The position numbers and the translations under genes are program-made. The notes below the pieces were generated by a model. The model was not told the origin of the DNA. It saw nothing but the letters and a program-made list of their open reading frames with translations, and did no database searches. A stretch of DNA of 64,000 bases from Diplonema papillatum (lineage: Eukaryota; Euglenozoa; Diplonemea; Diplonemida; Diplonemidae), in the NCBI GenBank assembly GCA_030068145.1, contig JAPJBO010000856.1, positions 34,709 to 98,708 on the forward strand, in the 5' to 3' direction. Each line of letters opens with the position of its first letter. Positions within the stretch are counted from its first letter, which is position 1. This document shows, piece by piece, positions 18,275 to 29,699 of the stretch.

Positions 18275-21200
18275 GGCTCGGAGTCATGACTTGAGGTGCG
18301 CAAAAGACCCCCCTGTATTATCCTATGGCTCGGAGTCATGACTTGAGCTGCGCAAAAGAACCCCCTGTATTATCCTATGGCTCGGAGTCATGACTTGAGG
18401 TGCGCAAAAGACCCCCCTGTATTATCCTATGGCTCGGAGTCATGACTTGAGGTGCGCAAAAGACCCCCCTGTATTATCCTATGGCTCGGAGTCATGACTT
18501 GAGGTGCGCAAAAGACCCCCCTGTATTATCCTATGGCTCGGAGTCATGACTTGAGGTGCGCAAAAGACCCCCCTGTATTATCCTATGGCTCGGAGTCATG
18601 ACTTGAGGTGCGCAAAAGACCCCCCTGTATTATCCTATGGCTCGGAGTCATGACTTGAGGTGCGCAAAAGACCCCCCTGTATTATCCTATGGCTCGGAGT
18701 CATGACTTGAGGTGCGCAAAAGACCCCCCTGTATTATCCTATGGCTCGGAGTCATGACTTGAGGTGCGCAAAAGACCCCCCTGTATTATCCTATGGCTCG
18801 GAGTCATGACTTGAGGTGCGCAAAAGACCCCCTGTATTATCCTATGGCTCGGAGTCATGACTTGAGGTGCGCAAAAGACCCCCCTGTATTATCCTATGGC
18901 TCGGAGTCATGACTTGAGGTGCGCAAAAGACCCCCCTGTATTATCCTATGGCTCGGAGTCATGACTTGAGGTGCGCAAAAGACCCCCCTGTATTATCCTA
19001 TGGCTCGGAGTCATGACTTGAGGTGCGCAAAAGACCCCCCTGTATTATCCTATGGCTCGGAGTCATGACTTGAGGTGCGCAAAAGACCCCCCTGTATTAT
19101 CCTATGGCTCGGAGTCATGACTTGAGGTGCGCAAAAGACCCCCCTGTATTATCCTATGGCTCGGAGTCATGACTTGAGGTGCGCAAAAGACCCCCCTGTA
19201 TTATCCTATGGCTCGGAGTCATGACTTGAGGTGCGCAAAAGACCCCCCTGTATTATCCTATGGCTCGGAGTCATGACTTGAGGTGCGCAAAAGACCCCCC
19301 TGTATTATCCTATGGCTCGGAGTCATGACTTGAGGTGCGCAAAAGACCCCCCTGTATTATCCTATGGCTCGGAGTCATGACTTGAGGTGCGCAAAAGACC
19401 CCCCTGTATTATCCTATGGCTCGGAGTCATGACTTGAGGTGCGCAAAAGACCCCCCTGTATTATCCTATGGCTCGGAGTCATGACTTGAGGTGCGCAAAA
19501 GACCCCCCTGTATTATCCTATGGCTCGGAGTCATGACTTGAGGTGCGCAAAAGACCCCCCTGTATTATCCTATGGCTCGGAGTCATGACTTGAGGTGCGC
19601 AAAAGACCCCCCTGTATTATCCTATGGCTCGGAGTCATGACTTGAGGTGCGCAAAAGACCCCCCTGTATTATCCTATGGCTCGGAGTCATGACTTGAGGT
19701 GCGCAAAAGACCCCCCTGTATTATCCTATGGCTCGGAGTCATGACTTGAGGTGCGCAAAAGACCCCCCTGTATTATCCTATGGCTCGGAGTCATGACTTG
19801 AGGTGCGCAAAAGACCCCCCTGTATTATCCTATGGCTCGGAGTCATGACTTGAGGTGCGCAAAAGACCCCCCTGTATTATCCTATGGCTCGGAGTCATGA
19901 CTTGAGGTGCGCAAAAGACCCCCCTGTATTATCCTATGGCTCGGAGTCATGACTTGAGGTGCGCAAAAGACCCCCCTGTATTATCCTATGGCTCGGAGTC
20001 ATGACTTGAGGTGCGCAAAAGACCCCCCTGTATTATCCTATGGCTCGGAGTCATGACTTGAGGTGCGCAAAAGACCCCCCTGTATTATCCTATGGCTCGG
20101 AGTCATGACTTGAGGTGCGCAAAAGACCCCCCTGTATTATCCTATGGCTCGGAGTCATGACTTGAGGTGCGCAAAAGACCCCCCTGTATTATCCTATGGC
20201 TCGGAGTCATGACTTGAGGTGCGCAAAAGACCCCCCTGTATTATCCTATGGCTCGGAGTCATGACTTGAGGTGCGCAAAAGACCCCCCTGTATTATCCTA
20301 TGGCTCGGAGTCATGACTTGAGGTGCGCAAAAGACCCCCCTGTATTATCCTATGGCTCGGAGTCATGACTTGAGGTGCGCAAAAGACCCCCCTGTATTAT
20401 CCTATGGCTCGGAGTCATGACTTGAGGTGCGCAAAAGACCCCCCTGTATTATCCTATGGCTCGGAGTCATGACTTGAGGTGCGCAAAAGACCCCCCTGTA
20501 TTATCCTATGGCTCGGAGTCATGACTTGAGGTGCGCAAAAGACCCCCCTGTATTATCCTATGGCTCGGAGTCATGACTTGAGGTGCGCAAAAGACCCCCC
20601 TGTATTATCCTATGGCTCGGAGTCATGACTTGAGGTGCGCAAAAGACCCCCCTGTATTATCCTATGGCTCGGAGTCATGACTTGAGGTGCGCAAAAGACC
20701 CCCCTGTATTATCCTATGGCTCGGAGTCATGACTTGAGGTGCGCAAAAGACCCCCCTGTATTATCCTATGGCTCGGAGTCATGACTTGAGGTGCGCAAAA
20801 GACCCCCCTGTATTATCCTATGGCTCGGAGTCATGACTTGAGGTGCGCAAAAGACCCCCCTGTATTATCCTATGGCTCGGAGTCATGACTTGAGGTGCGC
20901 AAAAGACCCCCCTGTATTATCCTATGGCTCGGAGTCATGACTTGAGGTGCGCAAAAGACCCCCCTGTATTATCCTATGGCTCGGAGTCATGACTTGAGGT
21001 GCGCAAAAGACCCCCCTGTATTATCCTATGGCTCGGAGTCATGACTTGAGGTGCGCAAAAGACCCCCCTGTATTATCCTATGGCTCGGAGTCATGACTTG
21101 AGGTGCGCAAAAGACCCCCCTGTATTATCCTATGGCTCGGAGTCATGACTTGAGGTGCGCAAAAGACCCCCCTGTATTATCCTATGGCTCGGAGTCATGA

Positions 21201-23637
21201 CTTGAGGTGCGCAAAAGACCCCCCTGTATTATCCTATGGCTCGGAGTCATGACTTGAGGTGCGCAAAAGACCCCCCTGTATTATCCTATGGCTCGGAGTC
21301 ATGACTTGAGGTGCGCAAAAGACCCCCCTGTATTATCCTATGGCTCGGAGTCATGACTTGAGGTGCGCAAAAGACCCCCCTGTATTATCCTATGGCTCGG
21401 AGTCATGACTTGAGGTGCGCAAAAGACCCCCCTGTATTATCCTATGGCTCGGAGTCATGACTTGAGGTGCGCAAAAGACCCCCCTGTATTATCCTATGGC
21501 TCGGAGTCATGACTTGAGGTGCGCAAAAGACCCCCCTGTATTATCCTATGGCTCGGAGTCATGACTTGAGGTGCGCAAAAGACCCCCCTGTATTATCCTA
21601 TGGCTCGGAGTCATGACTTGAGGTGCGCAAAAGACCCCCCTGTATTATCCTATGGCTCGGAGTCATGACTTGAGGTGCGCAAAAGACCCCCCTGTATTAT
21701 CCTATGGCTCGGAGTCATGACTTGAGGTGCGCAAAAGACCCCCCTGTATTATCCTATGGCTCGGAGTCATGACTTGAGGTGCGCAAAAGACCCCCCTGTA
21801 TTATCCTATGGCTCGGAGTCATGACTTGAGGTGCGCAAAAGACCCCCCTGTATTATCCTATGGCTCGGAGTCATGACTTGAGGTGCGCAAAAGACCCCCC
21901 TGTATTATCCTATGGCTCGGAGTCATGACTTGAGGTGCGCAAAAGACCCCCCTGTATTATCCTATGGCTCGGAGTCATGACTTGAGGTGCGCAAAAGACC
22001 CCCCTGTATTATCCTATGGCTCGGAGTCATGACTTGAGGTGCGCAAAAGACCCCCCTGTATTATCCTATGGCTCGGAGTCATGACTTGAGGTGCGCAAAA
22101 GACCCCCCTGTATTATCCTATGGCTCGGAGTCATGACTTGAGGTGCGCAAAAGACCCCCCTGTATTATCCTATGGCTCGGAGTCATGACTTGAGGTGCGC
22201 AAAAGACCCCCCTGTATTATCCTATGGCTCGGAGTCATGACTTGAGGTGCGCAAAAGACCCCCCTGTATTATCCTATGGCTCGGAGTCATGACTTGAGGT
22301 GCGCAAAAGACCCCCCTGTATTATCCTATGGCTCGGAGTCATGACTTGAGGTGCGCAAAAGACCCCCCTGTATTATCCTATGGCTCGGAGTCATGACTTG
22401 AGGTGCGCAAAAGACCCCCCTGTATTATCCTATGGCTCGGAGTCATGACTTGAGGTGCGCAAAAGACCCCCCTGTATTATCCTATGGCTCGGAGTCATGA
22501 CTTGAGGTGCGCAAAAGACCCCCCTGTATTATCCTATGGCTCGGAGTCATGACTTGAGGTGCGCAAAAGACCCCCCTGTATTATCCTATGGCTCGGAGTC
22601 ATGACTTGAGGTGCGCAAAAGACCCCCCTGTATTATCCTATGGCTCGGAGTCATGACTTGAGGTGCGCAAAAGACCCCCCTGTATTATCCTATGGCTCGG
22701 AGTCATGACTTGAGGTGCGCAAAAGACCCCCCTGTATTATCCTATGGCTCGGAGTCATGACTTGAGGTGCGCAAAAGACCCCCCTGTATTATCCTATGGC
22801 TCGGAGTCATGACTTGAGGTGCGCAAAAGACCCCCCTGTATTATCCTATGGCTCGGAGTCATGACTTGAGGTGCGCAAAAGACCCCCCTGTATTATCCTA
22901 TGGCTCGGAGTCATGACTTGAGGTGCGCAAAAGACCCCCCTGTATTATCCTATGGCTCGGAGTCATGACTTGAGGTGCGCAAAAGACCCCCCTGTATTAT
23001 CCTATGGCTCGGAGTCATGACTTGAGGTGCGCAAAAGACCCCCCTGTATTATCCTATGGCTCGGAGTCATGACTTGAGGTGCGCAAAAGACCCCCCTGTA
23101 TTATCCTATGGCTCGGAGTCATGACTTGAGGTGCGCAAAAGACCCCCCTGTATTATCCTATGGCTCGGAGTCATGACTTGAGGTGCGCAAAAGACCCCCC
23201 TGTATTATCCTATGGCTCGGAGTCATGACTTGAGGTGCGCAAAAGACCCCCCTGTATTATCCTATGGCTCGGAGTCATGACTTGAGGTGCGCAAAAGACC
23301 CCCCTGTATTATCCTATGGCTCGGAGTCATGACTTGAGGTGCGCAAAAGACCCCCCTGTATTATCCTATGGCTCGGAGTCATGACTTGAGGTGCGCAAAA
23401 GACCCCCCTGTATTATCCTATGGCTCGGAGTCATGACTTGAGGTGCGCAAAAGACCCCCCTGTATTATCCTATGGCTCGGAGTCATGACTTGAGGTGCGC
23501 AAAAGACCCCCCTGTATTATCCTATGGCTCGGAGTCATGACTTGAGGTGCGCAAAAGACCCCCCTGTATTATCCTATGGCTCGGAGTCATGACTTGAGGT
23601 GCGCAAAAGACCCCCCTGTATTATCCTATGGCTCGGA
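18275..23637 (+). repeat. 52-bp satellite array, about 103 copies
   Basis: The unit is GGCTCGGAGTCATGACTTGA + GGTGCGCAAAAGACCCCCCT + GTATTATCCTAT (52 bp). 103 full units plus a partial GGCTCGGA fill 5,363 bp. Variation is almost absent: the second unit has a few substitutions, one unit near 18,830 lacks one C, and the rest look identical. Each unit holds the perfect palindrome AGTCATGACT. The array ends in a hairpin, GCTCGGA-CTTGG-TCCGAGC (23631-23649). No long ORF crosses it. A satellite or a recently amplified minisatellite are both possible. Confidence 0.97.
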
Positions 23638-23649
23638 CTTGGTCCGAGC

Positions 23650-24870
23650 ACCAGACCCATATATAAGCCACTGGCCTGGCCCCCTCCCTTGTTTCGCTTG
23701 TGCGCGTAATGCTTGCGATGCGCCGTTGATTCCTGAAGGTGGGCTTCCTCCTTGAGCAGGCCGATCAACTCCACCCGCCTTCTGCGCCGGCTCGGGCATC
23801 TTTTGGCCTGCCCCACGCAGCAGCCGACTTGCCCGTTACAGGAGGGTCGTCCTCGTTGCAAATCGATAGGAAAAGACTGACTGCACAGATACAAAAAGGA
23901 AGAAACGCATCGGTAATCCTCAAGCCGGCAAGACCGGGTTGAAAAATGGATACTTCCCTCGCCCGCGCCCCGAGGGAACTGCAGACCTGGTACTGTTCGA
24001 GATACAGACAGCCGCCGAGGAAGTGCAGGCCTTGCTGCGCGACGGTGTAGTCCAGCACGTTGGCGTGCCAGTGCTCTATTTGCTTGTGCGACTCGGTGTC
24101 AAGGTGCGGAAGCTGCATGTGTGGAGAAGGTCGTACGCAAATGCTTCGCGCATTGCAGTTCACTGAGAAACTGGCACATCGGATTGTGCAACTTGCTTGA
24201 TTTCAATTCGGTTCGGATTGTGCAACTTGCTTGATTTCAATTCGGTTCCTTGTACATTGGTATGCTTGTTTTAGGGTATGCTAGTCGCACTGCATGCTCG
24301 CGTGTTGTTTGTTGCCGACGATTTGCCTTTTCTAGAAGGCGCTCTCACAATCGGAAGAATATATGCGGGTTTGCTACGTTCGCACACTTGTACGGACACT
24401 CGTTGCACTGACACTACTCATACGACCAGATGGTGAGGTTGCACACCGCAACAAAGACTATGGGCAACAACCAGGAACCCACTGGTAGGTGAGCAGCGAC
24501 ACCTCCCGAAAGTGAGCCAAGGGCAAAGGACGTATCTGCGGCTGCTGCGGCAGCTGCCCGGTGGCAACCCCACACGCAGAACGCGGGGAAGGGGAACGTG
24601 TTTTTTCCCAACGACGTTGAAGCCCCTTCCCGACCGTAGCATCCGAGGAAGGTGCAAACATGGAGGGTGCTACGGTACCCATGCACGGGTCTTGGGCGCG
24701 TGCCTCGTGCAGGGCGGGTGCTTTGTGATCCGCCGCGAAGTTCTCTCCTGGTGCAATCCGGAGAGACCGGCGTCGAGTTTCGGCTCACAGCCGGTTCCCT
24801 CGGGCGGCAACCCTAAGGGCGAGAGAGCGCCAGACACAATCCATCTTAAGAAGGACCACACACACACACA
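23650..24870. other. Spacer with a 34-bp tandem duplication
   Basis: No recognisable gene. GGATTGTGCAACTTGCTTGA + TTTCAATTCGGTTC occurs twice in a row (24181-24214 and 24215-24248). A short (CA)n tract at 24858-24879 abuts the exon described next. Confidence 0.6.
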
Positions 24871-24879
24871 CACACACAC

Positions 24880-25055
24880 CGCATCAAAGACTAGGCGCGC
24901 TTCAGACAGCGCATTGTACACGTCCGTTTTCGCCATCTTTTCGCTGATGTTCGTGATCTTTGTCGTGATGGCGGCGGGCAAGCCGAGTTCCTCCTTCTTA
25001 AGGTTTCCGGCGATGCCGTCCCACGACTGCTGCAGCTCCATCAAGCGAGGGGCAC
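24880..25055 (-). CDS. Probable internal exon (helical protein)
   Basis: The minus-strand reading contains MELQQSWDGIAGNLKKEELG, LPAAITTKITNISEKMAK and TDVYNALSEARLVFDA. It starts after a good acceptor (CCGCAG at 25056-25061) and ends at GT in a GTGTGTG run used as donor (24878-24879). Codons are GC-rich at third positions. The pattern of paired helices with a central LPxxI is vaguely like the helical Sec31/SRA1 C-terminal fold, but this is a weak guess. Parent gene unknown; the exon near 26.8 kb may belong to it. Confidence 0.55.
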
Positions 25056-25065
25056 CTGCGGATGT

Positions 25066-25335
25066 GGTTTTTAGCGTTATTTGTGGATTAGAAGGTCGGT
25101 ATTTTAAAGTCTCCGGTTGACCGTAGAGGCTTGAGTATGGCGGGGGGTTGAGAAAAGTGAGAGAGTGCAGCTCGTTTCGGGTGTTGTGTCACTCCGTTGT
25201 GAAACCTTGTGAAGTCCCCTAATGCGTTTAGGGGGTGCTTGGGATTGGGTAGGGTGTGGTCGTTCTGCTACGGCGTGAAAGTTCTTTAGAGTGAAAGTTC
25301 GGGGGTTTAAAGTCTCCGGGTGACCTTCGTTCATT
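25066..25335 (-). mobile_element. Solo copy of the Penelope-like element's 3' end, with a second motif
   Basis: 25066-25290 matches 7347-7540 closely (GTTATTTGTGGATTAGAAGG; GTCTCCGGTTGACCGTAG; GTGAAACCTTGTGAAGTCCC; GGTAGGGTGTGGTCGTTCTG) except for a ~25-bp insertion. There is no ORF. The second-type motif (TTTAGAGTGAAAGTTCGGGG, GTCTCCGGGTGACC) follows at 25285-25330 in the same orientation. A further second-type copy lies at 25545-25595. Confidence 0.7.
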
Positions 25336-25599
25336 TGCGTTTCATTTGCAACACTAACAGTTCGTCTGCTTAGGAGCACTTGATTCCAGTGTATGGAAGG
25401 CCCATTTCAGTGTGTTCATGTTTCGTTTGCAACACTAAACAGCCGTCTCGTCGCTATGGGAAGATATCCTTTGTGCTGAGCGTCGTAAGAGTGGTGGTTA
25501 CACGAGGTAAGAGGATTGGTGGGTACCTTGGTTGTTGGTCATTTTTTAGAGTGACAGTTTGCTTGAGAATTCGGGGTTCTGAAGCCTCCAGACGGCTTC

Positions 25600-26010
25600 A
25601 CTCTTGCAGCCGGCTCTCATGCAGAAGGGGGTGGATTGAATGAGGGTCTCGGTAGGTGAATATCAGGTGGCCTTTGTTGGTCGGTTCTGCCAGCTCCCAT
25701 GCAGAAGGGGGATGGGTTTGGGAATCCCAGTAGTGGATTTCAGGTGGCTTTTCCGGTCACGGCTTCTTCCCTTGCTGTCATCGAAAGGGTTCGTTGGCGG
25801 CACAGGTTTATGAATACGTGCACGTCTCGAAAATACCTCGTAAAAATGTGCCAAAGACGTTGCTACGCGGGGGGTCCCCCTACCGTTCCTCGGCGAACGG
25901 TTTTGAGCTCGGGTTGGCCACTGGATGACTTTGGTGCGGCTTCTATGTCTTCCGGAATTCAATTTTATGGGGGGGTCGTGCCCTTTGAATATGTTTCAGC
26001 ACGAGCGCCC
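25600..26010. other. Spacer with a ~65-bp imperfect direct repeat
   Basis: CTCATGCAGAAGGGGGTGG (25617) recurs as CCCATGCAGAAGGGGGATGG (25697), each followed by ATTTCAGGTGGC-like text ~40 bp on. No convincing gene. Confidence 0.5.
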
Positions 26011-26013
26011 AAG

Positions 26014-26145
26014 TCGTGTAGGGGTAGACCCGCATAAATTCACGTCCGTTCAACACGTGGTTCGGTAGTTACAGCACTTGAGACCCCTTTGGTTCTCTGT
26101 CTGGCAGCCTCGTCGAGCATTTTCCTTCCAAGCTGGCGCTTATGG
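26014..26145 (+). repeat. ~130-bp dispersed repeat (copy 1 of 3)
   Basis: GTCGTGTAGGGGTAGACCC, AACACGTGGTTCGGTAGTTA, CAGCACTTG and TTTGTCTGGCAGC-like text are shared with 37304-37430 and 44676-44810, same orientation. No coding potential recognised. Confidence 0.75.
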
Positions 26146-26222
26146 TAGTAGTAGTAGTAGTGCAGTGGTAGTGTAGTAGTAGTGCAGTGGTAGTGTAGTA
26201 GTAGAAGTAGCAGCAGTATGTG
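26140..26222. repeat. GTA/TAG trinucleotide-rich tract
   Basis: GGTAGTAGTAGTAGTAG with two GCAGTGGTAGTGTAGTAGTA units. A shorter GTAGTAGTATGTG joins the next repeat. Confidence 0.85.
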
Positions 26223-26430
26223 TCGTCTGCCGAAGCAGCCGGAGACAGCAGGCGCAGGGGGCAGGTCTTGCGTTACAATTCTCTTCTTCATGGAGACCCG
26301 CCCCCGGCAATCCCGACTGTCCAATCTCTGTCGCGAAAGGTTTGTGCCCTATAGTGATGAGGTGGTTGACCAGGCCCTCACGAAACCTTGTACACAACAC
26401 GGCTACAACACGAGGATGCAGCCCTGCTTA
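26213..26430 (+). repeat. ~215-bp dispersed repeat (copy 1 of 2)
   Basis: Nearly identical to 52118-52330: GTATGTGTCGTCTGCCGAAG, CAGCCGGAGACAGCAGGCGC, CTTCATGGAGACCCGCCCCC, GATGAGGTGGTTGACCAGGC and CACGGCTACAACACGAGGAT occur in both in the same order. No ORF is conserved between copies. Confidence 0.85.
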
Positions 26431-26693
26431 GGTGTGCACTCAGCCATCACAGGGCCTCAGATCTCGCTACTTGACCTGACACAGCTGCCACCCAGAAGGC
26501 CGCAGCAGTAACCTTCGCAATGAAGGCACGCGCGGCTGAGTGTATGTAGGCGATCCATACAACAGCTGCATCAGACGCAGCTTGGTCCGAGAGCTCGCTA
26601 GGGGAGGTGACGCTGCTCACCTGCCAGTTTCACAACTGACTGCTGCCCCTGGCGCTTATGTAAAAAAGAAAAACAGCTGTTATTGGGGCACAC

Positions 26694-26881
26694 CGGTGGT
26701 CGCGACTGTGCGCAAGCTCGTTTCGACGAGCTTGAACGGTTCGTCGTCGAGAATCGGGAGCCGGGACAGCGCAGCCAACTCGTGGGGGAAAGGGAAGCCG
26801 GAGTTGACCTTCTCCGACAGCGACGAAAAGACGAGGTTCGCCGCGTGCAAGTTGCGGCTCTTCGCGGCGTAGAGGTTGTTC
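26694..26881 (-). CDS. Probable exon
   Basis: The minus-strand reading includes NNLYAAKSRNLHAANLVF, SSLSEKVNSGFPFPHELA and ILDDEPFKLVETSL. It is preceded by a strong acceptor (CCTCCTTGCGTCACAG, just above 26881). It ends either at a weak donor (CCG|GTGTGC, 26692-26693) or at the in-frame TAA at about 26680. The protein looks amphipathic and helical; family unknown. It may be upstream of the exon at 24880-25055 in the same gene. Confidence 0.5.
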
Positions 26882-26944
26882 CTGTGACGCAAGGAGGGTG
26901 GTGAGTAGATGGACGCAGGTGGGGGGTTCTGCTATGCGCAGGGG

Positions 26945-27195
26945 GGATTATGTTTCTTGGGTTTGAAGAGCGCGTGGTGCTTGCACCACTGAGGCCAGGT
27001 TATTTAACCGCGGATTTAGTGAAGGATTGTTGAGGAAACGGTCGTGAGCGAAACCCGACCAGGTAACGACCATTTCACTGTCTTCTTTGTTTTGTGATGC
27101 GAACATCACGAGGTGCTGTCCAAAGACACCGCCCACGTGAGCACCTATTCACGGGTTTGCAGGGGTAAAAAGGAAGCCCGGGTTGGGGAGGGTGG
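26945..27195 (+). repeat. ~250-bp dispersed repeat (copy 1 of 2)
   Basis: Matches 36115-36395 almost base for base (GGGTTTGAAGAGCGCGTGGT, CACTGAGGCCAGGTTATTTA, GAAACCCGACCAGGTAACGA, TCACGGGTTTGCAGGGGTAA). The copy at 36.1 kb has a ~38-bp insertion (TGTTAAGCAGCGGTTGCCAG...) in place of a few bases here. Confidence 0.85.
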
Positions 27196-27199
27196 GGAA

Positions 27200-28140
27200 G
27201 TCTTATTTTGATGTTTACACGGCCATCGAGCGAGCACTATCTTCCCACACGGACCTAGAATGGTTTTTCTGGAAAAGCGGGGGTAGCTCGAGAGAGCGAA
27301 AGTTGAGCATTTCATATTTGCCGAACCTCAAGACTCGGAAGATGAATGTTTCGTTTGGTTGTGCGTGCCGGTTGATCGTTCAGACAGAACACTGCCGCTC
27401 ATGCATTATTGATGCTAGCACCAACGTCTTCTTCGAAGAAGATGTTGCATACGACCATGACCACGACCATGGAACCATGACCTCCGAAAAACTGAATTTC
27501 GGCTACCCTACCCCGGCCCTAGACATTATGCCACGACGCATGGCAGTTTAGCAAGAAGCACGTGGGTTTGCTGGCGTAACTCCTGATTTGATACTAGCTA
27601 TGCCGCGGAAAACTTAGGGGTGAACCGGCTACTACTAGCTGGTTCGATGGGTCGTTCGCCCCTAGCTTCGACGAGCAAATTGCACGCCAACACCGCAACG
27701 GACCTTCGCCAGGGCTTTCCCCGGCGTCGTCCTATCCAGGCATACTTTAGGGTCCCAACAAATGTACTTGACGTCGAACGGTACTGGGTTTCCCCGTTGG
27801 CCCAGCTCTTTCAGCCCGCAAGTCCGCACAGTGGTCCCCACCTTTGCGGCCCGCGTCGCAGGTGGCACAAACCGAAGGAGCCCGTGCGGCAGGGAGCGGA
27901 GACGAGGTGATGCAAGACGAAGGGGAAGCGCGAAGCTATATCAGCCCGGACGCAAGACCAGGCGACCAAGAGAAGGAGGGGGACGCGACCCAGAGACCCG
28001 GGCTAAGAAGCCTGGGACTAGTGTGATGAACCTTTCTTCGGAGGGGTTCGCGCACAGTGGTCCCCACCTTTGAGCCGCGATTCTGTGCACCTTTGACCCC
28101 CGCATCGTTCTTTTTGGGCCGTTTCCGTTGGGCCCGAGAG
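27200..28140. other. Spacer; one possible short plus-strand coding piece
   Basis: Around 27858-28026 a plus-strand frame reads VAQTEGARAAGSGDEVMQ and ends PGLRSLGLV-stop after a possible acceptor (GTCGCAG). It is acidic and low in complexity; I cannot tell whether it is an exon. GCGCACAGTGGTCCCCACC recurs at 27826 and 28049. Otherwise nothing recognised. Confidence 0.3.
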
Positions 28141-28143
28141 TAA

Positions 28144-28491
28144 CTAAGAAATGGAAACGAACCGGTGTTTGATGAACTCTTCGACTTCGAGCAGATGGTC
28201 GCGTACGACGTCCTGCGCGGCGTTGAGGGCGAAGGTCTGCGAGAGCTTCTCGTTGTAGATGTGCAGCAGCGGCATGTACTCCTTCTCGAACATCTCCCGC
28301 TGCGCGAGAATCTTGTTCTTCGTCGGCTTGATGCGCCGCTCAGCGTCTTTGATCTGCTGCTCGCTGTGGCGGCGGTGTGCGTTGACCTGCTGGGTCAGCG
28401 TCGCTTTCTCCTTCTCGAGCTTCTCCACTTCGCACGCTTTCTCCGGTGCGGCCAGCACGCCGACACTCCGGAGAAACGATAGCATCAACAT
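28144..28491 (-). CDS. Probable terminal exon encoding a coiled coil
   Basis: The minus-strand reading has a charged heptad-rich stretch (EVEKLEKEKATLTQQVNA, RRHSEQQIKDAERRIK), then FEKEYMPLLHIYNEKL and HLLEVEEFIKHRFVSIS-stop. The exon may begin after GCACCGGAG (acceptor AG at 28441-28442), giving 98 codons, or at the upstream in-frame start near 28491. The family is not identified; coiled coil plus helical tail is all I can support. Confidence 0.55.
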   Translation of the reverse strand: MLMLSFLRSVGVLAAPEKACEVEKLEKEKATLTQQVNAHRRHSEQQIKDAERRIKPTKNKILAQREMFEKEYMPLLHIYNEKLSQTFALNAAQDVVRDHLLEVEEFIKHRFVSIS

Positions 28492-28554
28492 TCTCCCCCC
28501 GCCCCAGCTGTGCCCTCACCGGGCTGCGCCCCCTTGCCCACTTTCCTGCCGGCG

Positions 28555-28640
28555 GCTTTTTAGAGTGAAAGTTCGCTTGAAACTCCGGGGTTTTAAAGTC
28601 TCCGGGTGACCTTCGTCGTTAAGGGAAGATGTTCTTTGTG
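28555..28640 (-). repeat. Second-type oriented motif
   Basis: TTTTTAGAGTGAAAGTTCGC, TTTTAAAGTCTCCGGGTGAC at 28557-28608. It shares TTTAAAGTCTCCGG with the Penelope-3'-like family but has a different outer end. The text that follows (TAAGAGTGGTGGTTACACGA, GGTAAGAGGATYGGTGGGTA) also follows near 25485-25530. Confidence 0.6.
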
Positions 28641-29147
28641 CTCTGAGTGTCGTAAGAGTGGTGGTTACACGAGGTAAGAGGATCGGTGGGTACCTTGGTC
28701 GTTGGTCATTGGTGGTTTCGGCCATTGTCCACATACCTTACTTACGGTAGGCCCTCCTCAGTATGGTGCCGCAGTAGGTGACTGTCTGTCTTCTTGGTAC
28801 CGTCTGACCGTCGCTTTTTTTGTGTGCTCCGATGACCCACATGGGCGTACAGATTGGCGGTGCCTTTCGACCTTCTGTTTTTTTTTTTTTGTTTGTGAAG
28901 CTCCGCTTCGTGTGCTTGTGGCGAATGGTGGGTTTGTTCATCGTATTTCTTCGAGCTAGACTCTTGATCTCGTGCATTAGCCGACTGGCTCACTCTGTTG
29001 CCTTTCCACTGGGCTCTTGGTAGAAACCGAACCGAAAACGCAGCACAATAAACAGCACCCAACCCCACACAGGGAGCCTAGAACCATTCGGAAGCTCCCG
29101 AAAAACTTGTTCCAACTCGAAGCCGAAATGCTCCTCAATCAACTCAC

Positions 29148-29295
29148 CGATGGACACCCCGAGTGCAACAACCTGCGCAAACTGCGTCCTCAGACAGGCC
29201 ATGACTGCCGACAGCCCCGCGTACATGCCGACCGAGAAGGACTTGCAGTCGTTCGGGTTCACTGTGCGCAGGACCATATTCGCGTTTTTCGCAAG
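29148..29295 (-). CDS. Probable exon with a hydrophobic segment
   Basis: The minus-strand reading has LAKNANMVLRTVNPNDCK followed by SFSVGMYAGLSAVMACLR and TQFAQVVALGVSIG. It ends at a textbook donor (ATCG|GTGAGT, 29146-29147). A likely acceptor is CTTCTTCAAGCTACAG (above 29295). The glycine-spaced hydrophobic segment is reminiscent of FUN14-type membrane segments, but the match is too short to call. Confidence 0.5.
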
Positions 29296-29668
29296 CTGTA
29301 GCTTGAAGAAGCGCCGGGAAACGTGTCGTCAAGCTGTTGGGGACCAAAGGACGTTACATAGTGCACGTCTGTCAGCCGCATCACTATGCCATTGACATCG
29401 ACCTCGGAGATCAAGTCCGGGCCTAGTAGAGTGCTGTCTCGATTCATCAGCACAACAGATATCATGTCCAAGCCTTGGAGTGCCCATCAGCGTCCTATCC
29501 GGCTCGCATGCATCCCCATAAAGAGCACTCGTGCTGCGGGTCCAACTTCCCTGCCAGTGGCTGTTCGCAAGATTTATAAGCGCACGCGCCTTGTCATAAT
29601 CTTTGATTTCTCGTTCGGGGAGTACCGTGGGAGCCAAAAATGACTTCCCTCGATCCTGAGACGGCATC
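29296..29668 (-). CDS. Coding-like region with a frame change (two exons or a frameshifted gene)
   Basis: From 29668 one minus frame reads MPSQDRGKSFLAPTVL, then KDYDKARALINLANSHWQG, to ~29430. A second frame reads GLDMISVVLMNRDSTLLG, PDLISEVDVNGIVMRLTD and VHYVTSFGPQQLDDTFPG from ~29480 to 29320. The two overlap, so a short intron or an indel joins them. Composition supports coding. It lies immediately upstream of the exon at 29148-29295 and probably belongs to the same gene. Confidence 0.4.
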
Positions 29669-29699
29669 GTTTACAGCAGTGGACTACGACGGTGTCTGA

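Noticed and set aside
18275..23637. CRISPR-like array
   Set aside because: The 52-bp units follow each other directly with no spacers, and the context is eukaryotic.
29148..29295. FUN14-domain protein
   Set aside because: One glycine-spaced hydrophobic segment is too little for the assignment, so only an exon is recorded.
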